NCBI GenBank assembly: GCA_905198475.1
Contig: CAJKCQ010000039.1
Location: forward strand, 1-19,709
Source: an uncultured Sutterella sp.
GTDB lineage: Bacteria; Pseudomonadota; Gammaproteobacteria; Burkholderiales; Burkholderiaceae_F
Direction: 5' to 3'
Length of the DNA: 19,709 nt
Below, piece by piece: positions 14,215-19,709 of this stretch. The notes beneath the pieces are model-generated. The model searched no databases, was not told the origin of the DNA, and worked only from the letters and a program-made list of their open reading frames with translations. The position numbers and the translations under genes were made by a program. How positions within the stretch are numbered: the first letter of the stretch is position 1; each line of letters begins with the position of its first letter.

Positions 14215-16026
14215 ATGACTCAAGCAGAAGACCAGCAGCACCCCGTCGCCGAAACCCTCGGCGATCTGAGGGGGCGGATCGACGAAATCGACGCCGCGCT
14301 CACGCGCCTGATCGAGGAGCGCCTCGCCGTCGCCGACCGCATCGGCGCGAAGAAGCGCCGCCTCGGACTCGCCGTCCACGCCTTGAAGCGCGAGGACGAG
14401 CTTCTCGAGCGGATCGCCGCCAAGGCGCCCGCCGCCGACCGTCCCACGATCCTCTCCGTCTACGAAACCCTCATTTCGGGCTCGCGCCGCCGGCAGCTCG
14501 AGCCCGTGATCGAGCGGCCCCCCTGCCCCAACGCGGGCGTCCTCGAGGCGATGCGCCCGGTCGCCGCCGGCGAAGACGCGGCGGCCCTGGCGAAGAAGCT
14601 CCTCGCCGCCTTCGCCGCGGCCGGTGCGGCGCCGACGTGGCTGCGCGCCGACCCCGAATCCGTACGCATCCGCTGGAAGTCCGCGGGCGGCGCCGCCGCG
14701 CGGCTCCTCGCTGCGGACCTCGCGGGGCTGGGCGCCTCGGTCGCGCCGGCGCTCGCTCATGCGGCCTGCGACCCCATCCCGGGCGCGGGGCTTCTCTGCG
14801 GACTTCTCGGCCGCACGCTCTCCCACACGCTCTCACCGGCCATTCACGCGCGTCTGGGCGCCTACGCCTACAAGTGCTTCGAGGTCGAGCCCGAACGGCT
14901 CGAACGGTTCTTCGCCGAAACGCCCTTCGACGGCCTCAACGTCACGATCCCCTACAAAGAAGCGGTTTTGCCCTACTGCACTCGTCTCAGCGAAAACGCC
15001 CGCAAGGTGGGGGCCGTCAACACGCTCGTGCGCGAACCCGACGGCACGCTCACGGGCGACAACACCGACTACGACGGGTTCCTCGCGATGGTGAAGGAGT
15101 CGGGAGTCGAGTGCGCGGGCCGCAAGGCCCTGGTGCTCGGCTCGGGCGGCGCGGCGAAGTGCGTGCGGCAGGTGCTCGAAGACCTCGGCGCCCGGCCCGT
15201 GATCGTCTCGCGCTCGGGTCCGGTCAACTACGAGAACATCGCCGAGCACGCCGACGCGGAGATTCTGGTGAACGCCACGCCCGTGGGCATGTACCCGCGC
15301 TCGGGCGCGACGCCCGTTGCCGACCTCACGGTGCTCCCCAACCTCCGGATGGTCTTCGACCTCATCTACAACCCGACGAAGACGAAGCTGATCCTCGACG
15401 CCGAGCGCCTCGGGATCCCCACGATGAACGGACTCCTGATGCTCGTCCATCAGGCGCTCGAGGCCTCGCGCCGCTTCCTCGGCGGCGCCGAACCCGCCGT
15501 CAACGCCCGCGGTTTGATGGCCAAGCTCGCCCTCGACGCCGAGAACATCGTTCTGATCGGCATGCCCGGGAGCGGCAAGTCCACGATCGGGCGCATCGTC
15601 GCGCAGAAGCTCGGGCTCGAGTTCGTGGACCTCGACGACGCGATCGAGGCGGCGGCCGAGTGCTCCATCCCCGAGATCTTCGAGCGCGAGGGCGAGAAGG
15701 CCTTCCGCGACCTCGAGTCGAGCATCACGCAGGTCGTGGGCGCACGCCGCGGCGTCGTGATCGCGACGGGGGGCGGCACGCTGCTGCGCCCCCAGAACCG
15801 TGACGCACTGCGCCAGAACGGGCGCCTGGTGCTCATCAAGCGCGCCTTGGACGACCTGCCGACTTCGGGCCGCCCGGTGTCCCAATCAAAGCCCCTCGCC
15901 CGCCTCTGGGAGGAGCGCTGCGAAATCTATGAGGGCAATGCCGACGCCGTCGTCGTCAACAACGCCGATCCGGAGGCCGTCGTGCGGCTCGTGCTCGAAG
16001 CCGTCGGGCGCGCGGACGCCGCCTGA
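14215..16026 (+). CDS. aroQ/aroE/aroK: Trifunctional fusion: chorismate mutase - shikimate dehydrogenase - shikimate kinase
   Basis: Predicted 603-residue protein. Residues ~15-95 are an AroQ-type chorismate mutase (LRGRIDEIDAALTRLIEER, then K46/K47, R59-E60 and S88-x-S90), which makes prephenate from chorismate. Residues ~96-190 match nothing I recognise. Residues ~192-445 are NADPH-dependent shikimate dehydrogenase: LSHTLSPAIH (202-211), NVTIPYKE with catalytic K248, GDNTDYDGF with D284, the nucleotide loop LGSGGAAK (308-315) and Q413. Residues ~446-600 are shikimate kinase: GMPGSGKST (449-457), DLDD (472-475), REGEKAFRDLES (491-502), TGGGT (518-522) and the lid arginine region SGRPVSQSKPLARL (551-564). 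All three domains keep their key residues and the frame is unbroken, so this is a real fusion, supplying pathway steps 4 and 5 and the first step after chorismate. It begins 9 nt after aroC and ends the operon. Confidence 0.95.
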   Translation: MTQAEDQQHPVAETLGDLRGRIDEIDAALTRLIEERLAVADRIGAKKRRLGLAVHALKREDELLERIAAKAPAADRPTILSVYETLISGSRRRQLEPVIERPPCPNAGVLEAMRPVAAGEDAAALAKKLLAAFAAAGAAPTWLRADPESVRIRWKSAGGAAARLLAADLAGLGASVAPALAHAACDPIPGAGLLCGLLGRTLSHTLSPAIHARLGAYAYKCFEVEPERLERFFAETPFDGLNVTIPYKEAVLPYCTRLSENARKVGAVNTLVREPDGTLTGDNTDYDGFLAMVKESGVECAGRKALVLGSGGAAKCVRQVLEDLGARPVIVSRSGPVNYENIAEHADAEILVNATPVGMYPRSGATPVADLTVLPNLRMVFDLIYNPTKTKLILDAERLGIPTMNGLLMLVHQALEASRRFLGGAEPAVNARGLMAKLALDAENIVLIGMPGSGKSTIGRIVAQKLGLEFVDLDDAIEAAAECSIPEIFEREGEKAFRDLESSITQVVGARRGVVIATGGGTLLRPQNRDALRQNGRLVLIKRALDDLPTSGRPVSQSKPLARLWEERCEIYEGNADAVVVNNADPEAVVRLVLEAVGRADAA

Positions 16027-16657
16027 CGGGTCCTCAGGCACATCACCTCCAAGGGAGGTCAACGCAAGGAAAAGAATTCACGCATCACGCATTCCCGTGG
16101 GGCGCTCCTCTCCCATGAGGGCCCGGCCCCTCGGAGCGGCGCGGCGCGGGGCGGCGTTTCACCCGCTCTGCGGATGCCTTCCGAGCGCCCCGAGCTTGTT
16201 GTCCGACCGCCGCAACTCGAATACCCCCATTGAGTTAGTCGAGTTCCGCACTTCAGGCTTTTCGACGCTCTGAACGCGAATGCGAATGATTGTTGTTCCT
16301 ATCTACTTGTGGATAATTCCTTTGTCGGGCGCTCTCCTCCAAGGTTTTTCCCAAGGTTTACAACAAGCTGCTGCGAAACCCGGCGCCGGTGCGAACGGGA
16401 CGGCTCCGCCGTCCGGCAGAGCTCCGCAGATTCTAGGTGTTAACCCCATCTCTCCAACGAGGAATGTAAGCATTCATGCGGGGAGTCGCCTTGCGTCAAA
16501 TCCGCCGGTCTAAGGGTTGCTCTCATCCCCCTTATAGGTAAATAATTCGCACAGCGGACGACGACGGCCTCATTCCCCTGAGCCGCCGGCAACAGTTCTG
16601 CGGCCGAAAGGGCCCGCCCTTCGGACCAGACCCTAATCAAGAAGAGAAAGTACAACC
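16027..16657. other. Gene-free region between the aro operon and fumarase
   Basis: A 631-bp region with no convincing gene. It contains a small palindrome ACCTCC-AAG-GGAGGT soon after the fusion gene, without a T run, so no clear terminator of the aro operon is visible. At 16308-16316 the minus strand has a perfect DnaA-box consensus TTATCCACA, isolated. A hairpin CCGAA-A-GGG/CCC-TTCGG (16604-16624) sits just before the fumarase ribosome site. The middle part (about 16200-16550) is clearly less GC-rich and probably contains the fumarase promoter. A 77-codon plus-strand frame (16280-16513) lacks a ribosome site. Confidence 0.5.
16517..16546 (+). promoter_or_regulatory. Candidate fumarase promoter
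   Basis: TTGCTC (16517-16522) and AATAAT (16541-16546, 5 of 6 to the -10 consensus) are 18 nt apart in the AT-richer part of the intergenic region. Transcription would start near 16553, leaving a leader of about 105 nt. The -35 match is poor. Confidence 0.35.
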
Positions 16658-18283
16658 ATGGCACAAGCTCCTGCATTTAAGTATGCCCCCATGTTTCAGC
16701 TCGGCAAGGACGAAACCGAGTACTACCTTCTGACCAAGGAAGGCGTCTCCGTCAGCGAATTTGAGGGTCATCCGATCCTGAAGGTCTCCCCGGAAGCCCT
16801 CACGAAGCTCGCCAACCAGTGCTTCACCGATGTGAACTTCATGCTGCGCAAGGCGCACAACGAGCAGATCGCCAAGATCCTGCACGATCCGGAAGCGAGC
16901 GAGAACGACAAGTACGTCGCCCTCACGTTCCTGCGCAACGGCGAGACGGCCGCCAAGGGCATCCTCCCGTACTGCCAGGACACGGGCACGGCCATCATCC
17001 ACGGCGAGAAGGGCCAGCAGGTCTGGACGGGCTTTGAGGACGAAGAGGCGCTCTCCCTCGGCGTCTACAAGACCTACACCGAAAATGCGCTGCGCTACTC
17101 GCAGAACGCCCCGCTCACGATGTACGAGGAAGTGAACACCAAGTGCAACCTCCCCGCCCAGATCGACATCGAAGCGACCGAAGGCATGGAGTACCGCTTC
17201 CTCTGCGTGGTGAAGGGCGGCGGCTCGGCCAACAAGTCCTACCTCTATCAGGAAACGAAGGCGGTCCTCAATCCGCAGAAGCTCGTTCCGTACCTCATCG
17301 AAAAGATGAAGACCCTCGGCACGGCCGCCTGCCCGCCGTACCACATCGCCTTCGTGATCGGCGGCACCTCGGCCGAGCGCACGATGCTCACGGTGAAGCT
17401 CGCCTCCTGCAAGTACTACGACACGCTCCCCACGACGGGCGACGCCACCGGCCGCGCCTTCCGCGACGTCGAGCTTGAGAAGAAGCTCCTCCAGGAAGCC
17501 TGGAAGATCGGCCTCGGCGCCCAGTTCGGCGGCAAGTACATGGCCCACGACATCCGCGTGGTGCGTCTCCCCCGCCACGGCGCCTCCTGCCCGATCGGCA
17601 TGGGCGTGTCCTGCTCGGCCGACCGCAACATCAAGGCGAAGATCACCAAGGACGGCGTCTTCATCGAGAAGCTCGACAACAACCCCGGCCGCCTCATCCC
17701 TGAAGAACTGCGCAATCCGGGCGAAGGCTCCTCGATCCGCATCAACCTCGACCGTCCGATGAAGGAGGTCCTCGCCGACCTGACGAAGTACCCGGTCTCG
17801 ACCCGCGTCGAACTCACCGGCACGATCATCGTCGCGCGCGACATCGCCCACGCCAAGTTGAAGGAACGCCTTGACCGCGGCGAAGAGCTCCCCGACTACA
17901 TCAAGAACCACCCGGTTCTCTACGCCGGCCCTGCCAAGACGCCGGAAGGCTACGCCTGCGGCTCGATGGGCCCGACGACCGCCAACCGCATGGATCCCTA
18001 CGTGGACCTCTTCCAGAGCCACGGCGGCTCGATGGTGATGATCGCCAAGGGCAACCGCACTCAGGTCGTGACGGACGCCTGCAAGAAGCACGGCGGGTTC
18101 TACCTCGGTTCGATCGGCGGCCCGGCAGCGATCCTGGCGAAGAACTCCATCAAGTCGGTCGAGGTCGTGGACTTCCCCGAACTGGGCATGGAGGCCGTGC
18201 GCAAGATCTATGTCGAGAACTTCCCGGCGTTCATCATCGTCGATGACAAGGGGAACGACTTTTTCGCCGATTTCAAGCATTAA
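16658..18283 (+). CDS. fumA: Class I fumarate hydratase ([4Fe-4S], FumA/FumB type)
   Basis: Predicted 541-residue homodimeric iron-sulfur hydro-lyase interconverting fumarate and malate. The N-terminal fumarase domain (about 15-330) carries the three cluster cysteines at C106 (LPYCQDTG), C225 (GTAACPPYH) and C319 (GMGVSCSADRN), each one residue beyond the E. coli FumA positions. The C-terminal domain (about 335-540) contains GTIIVARDIAHAK, GPTTANRMDPY and GSIGGPAA. Length is normal for the single-chain form. The start is supported by AAGAAGAGAAAG upstream. The [4Fe-4S] cluster makes such enzymes oxygen-sensitive, consistent with an anaerobic or microaerophilic host, where the enzyme often works towards fumarate for respiration. 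It seems monocistronic. It can act on other small dicarboxylates (tartrate, mesaconate) in relatives, but full-length FumA similarity favours fumarase. Confidence 0.96.
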   Translation: MAQAPAFKYAPMFQLGKDETEYYLLTKEGVSVSEFEGHPILKVSPEALTKLANQCFTDVNFMLRKAHNEQIAKILHDPEASENDKYVALTFLRNGETAAKGILPYCQDTGTAIIHGEKGQQVWTGFEDEEALSLGVYKTYTENALRYSQNAPLTMYEEVNTKCNLPAQIDIEATEGMEYRFLCVVKGGGSANKSYLYQETKAVLNPQKLVPYLIEKMKTLGTAACPPYHIAFVIGGTSAERTMLTVKLASCKYYDTLPTTGDATGRAFRDVELEKKLLQEAWKIGLGAQFGGKYMAHDIRVVRLPRHGASCPIGMGVSCSADRNIKAKITKDGVFIEKLDNNPGRLIPEELRNPGEGSSIRINLDRPMKEVLADLTKYPVSTRVELTGTIIVARDIAHAKLKERLDRGEELPDYIKNHPVLYAGPAKTPEGYACGSMGPTTANRMDPYVDLFQSHGGSMVMIAKGNRTQVVTDACKKHGGFYLGSIGGPAAILAKNSIKSVEVVDFPELGMEAVRKIYVENFPAFIIVDDKGNDFFADFKH

Positions 18284-18754
18284 GAACGGTCGTTTATACC
18301 ATGCACTGTTTCCCGCTCCCGATTGGTGTTGTCGCCGCCTGCGGCGCCGTTTGCCAATCCGACCTCACCCCAAACCCCTCCTTCAGGGAGGGGCTTGGTG
18401 GCGCAAGCGGCAAAATTGGCGTTTCGGACGGCAGGTGTAAATTAGTTGCATGAAAAAATACTAACGCGCAAAACTTTGCGTTGTAAAATTGTAAAAAAGA
18501 CCGTCGTAAGGTATGAAATCCGGCAGATAATCCGGGCGAAATTCCGGTCGCGCCGCGACAAGCCCCTCCCTGTGGCCGTTTGAGAGACGGCTTTCGGAAG
18601 AGGGTGCGTGGAGCCGGGTCCGTATCCCGGCGGACCGGGCGCCGCCCCTTGGTTCCGGCTTTTGGCCGTGCGGAGCCGGATCGGCAAACGCCGGCGGCGA
18701 CAGCGGCCGGCCGGTACGGGGTGCGGTGCGAATTGACAGACATATCGTTTTGTG
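18284..18754. other. Non-coding stretch with inverted repeats; probable junction of two genomes
   Basis: This 471-bp region lies between the fumarase stop and the BatD-like gene. It has a GC-rich hairpin CCCCTCC/GGAGGGG (18375-18393). A 14-mer, CAAGCCCCTCCCTG, occurs on the plus strand at 18559-18572 and inverted at 18384-18397. An AT-rich patch lies around 18440-18510, with the palindrome CGCAAA-AC-TTTGCG in it. No reading frame here resembles BatC, the usual neighbour of BatD, and I see no terminator for fumA. Composition and codon style change somewhere within it. Confidence 0.5.
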
Positions 18755-19709
18755 ATGAGAGACTTTGTTGCAAAAATATCCCTGACAGCACTCTTCGTGC
18801 TGGCGATCTTCTCGGCATCCGCTGCCGAGAAGGTCACTTTTGAAGCCAACTCGCCGCTGACGGTCGCCGTCGGCGAGGCGTTCCGCGTGGAATTCGCCCT
18901 GAACGCCAAACCCGACGGGGATACTTTCAAGGCGCCTTCGTTCGAGGGATTCGACGTGCTGGCGGGACCTGCCATCTCGCAGGGGTCGTCGGTCCAGATC
19001 GTCAACGGCTCGATGACCAAGAGCGTCAGCTATACCTACACTTTCGTGCTGCTGCCGCAGGCCGCGGGCAACGTGACCATCGGCGCCGCGGAGGTCAAGG
19101 TCGACGGCTCGTCCTACCGGACCCGGCCGCTGCCCATCGAGATCGTGAACGAGGGCGAAGGCTCCCGGGCGCAACAGCAGCAGGGCGGTTCGAACCGTGC
19201 GGACGATACGCAGGCCGATGCCCAGAGCCGGATCGGCAAGGACGATATTCTGCTCCGGGCCGTCGTGTCGCGCTCGTCGGTCTACAAGAACGAACCCCTG
19301 CACGTGGCTTTCAAGCTCTATACGCGGGTTCCTTATGTCAACATCGTTCCCGAGTCGGCTCCGTCGTTCAACGGTTTCTGGTCGCAGGACCTCTCCGATC
19401 CCAATTCGGCCCGCGTGGGGCGCGAGACCTATGCCGGGAAGGTGTACGAGACGCGTGTGCTGTACGACTACCTGCTCTATCCGCAGCAGGTCGGCTCGCT
19501 CACGATCGACCCCGTGGACATGACCGTCGTGGCGCAGGTCGTGGGGCAGAGCCGCCATGCCGATCCCTTCTTCGGGGGCGGCCGCGAGGTGTTCAACGTT
19601 CCGCGCAAGGTGCAGAGCCAGCGGGCCACGGTCCAAGTGAAAGCGCTTCCGGCAGGTGCTCCGGCCAGCTTCAGCGGCGCTGTGGGCAATTTCACGATGG
19701 ACACCCAGT
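18755..19709 (+). CDS. batD: BatD-like oxygen-tolerance protein, 5' part only (runs off the window)
   Basis: Open frame of 318 codons with no stop before the window end, so the gene is truncated on the right. The N-terminus is a Sec signal peptide: a charged start, the hydrophobic stretch ISLTALFVLAIFSASA, then a likely cleavage before AEKVTFEANS. It continues with a beta-rich periplasmic region typical of Bacteroidetes BatD: FEGFDVLAGPAISQGSSVQ (about 66-84), SYTYTFVLLPQAAG, and near the end DPFFGGGREVFNVPRK followed by FSGAVGNFTM. BatD belongs to the BatA-E group of envelope proteins linked to aerotolerance in Bacteroides. Leucine codons are about two-thirds CTG, whereas the rest of the window favours CTC, and no Shine-Dalgarno sequence precedes the ATG, as is usual in Bacteroidetes. 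It therefore looks foreign to the rest of the window. Confidence 0.87.
   Translation, partial: MRDFVAKISLTALFVLAIFSASAAEKVTFEANSPLTVAVGEAFRVEFALNAKPDGDTFKAPSFEGFDVLAGPAISQGSSVQIVNGSMTKSVSYTYTFVLLPQAAGNVTIGAAEVKVDGSSYRTRPLPIEIVNEGEGSRAQQQQGGSNRADDTQADAQSRIGKDDILLRAVVSRSSVYKNEPLHVAFKLYTRVPYVNIVPESAPSFNGFWSQDLSDPNSARVGRETYAGKVYETRVLYDYLLYPQQVGSLTIDPVDMTVVAQVVGQSRHADPFFGGGREVFNVPRKVQSQRATVQVKALPAGAPASFSGAVGNFTMDTQ

Noticed and set aside
11725..14826. A 1033-codon minus-strand frame across aroA, aroC and the start of the fusion gene
   Set aside because: It is antisense to genes with full family motifs, is Arg/Gly/Ala-rich without any recognisable domain, and results from the very high third-position GC of the real genes.
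16280..16513. A 77-codon plus-strand frame with a hydrophobic N-terminus before fumarase
   Set aside because: No Shine-Dalgarno sequence and no family resemblance; the hydrophobic start could be chance in an AT-richer patch, and the frame ends just before the candidate promoter.
18580..18843. An 87-codon plus-strand frame overlapping the start of the BatD-like gene, considered as BatC
   Set aside because: It lacks TPR-like features, is Arg-rich, and overlaps the well-supported BatD signal peptide in another frame.
1..19709. CRISPR arrays, tRNA or rRNA genes, transposases and prophage genes
   Set aside because: I read through both strands for regularly spaced repeats, tRNA-like ends and mobility gene motifs and found none.

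Overview
The window holds a compact, high-GC block of amino-acid biosynthesis genes with typical purine-rich ribosome binding sites and strong C/G preference at third codon positions. The short (E. coli-like) ArgB, the divergent argE/argCB layout, a class I fumarase and ribosome-type attenuation all point to a proteobacterium. A gut Sutterellaceae-like (Burkholderiales) genome is my best guess, from recall and not from any search. The last ~1 kb does not fit this picture and looks like Bacteroidales (Alistipes-like) DNA, so the window may be a chimeric contig.

Left part (89-8829), mostly minus strand. A DUF1703-type AAA-ATPase/PD-(D/E)XK protein (89-1819) is followed by the arginine genes: argD with a ~145-residue Ala/Lys/Pro tail, a short argA, argB and argC, and argE divergent on the plus strand. 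Together ArgA, ArgB, ArgC, ArgD and ArgE cover the whole linear route from glutamate to ornithine. Clear terminators follow argD (2057-2095) and argB (5365-5408).

Central part (8867-16026), plus strand: an aromatic-pathway cluster. It opens with a 23-codon leader peptide rich in Phe, Tyr and Trp codons, a predicted antiterminator and an intrinsic terminator, which together form a classic ribosome-mediated attenuator. It continues with a type I-beta DAHP synthase (aroF), aroB, aroA, aroC and one 603-residue protein fusing chorismate mutase, shikimate dehydrogenase and shikimate kinase. Every shikimate step except 3-dehydroquinate dehydratase is present, so one attenuator could set flux through the common pathway and the first step towards Phe/Tyr.

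Right part (16027-19709). A 631-bp gene-free stretch precedes a class I [4Fe-4S] fumarate hydratase (16658-18283). After 471 bp of repeat-containing non-coding DNA, a truncated BatD-like gene with different codon preference and no Shine-Dalgarno sequence runs off the end.

The most notable observations are the aromatic attenuator in front of a near-complete shikimate operon, the chorismate mutase-AroE-AroK fusion, the histone-H1-like tail on ArgD, and the probable taxonomic junction between 18284 and 18754.
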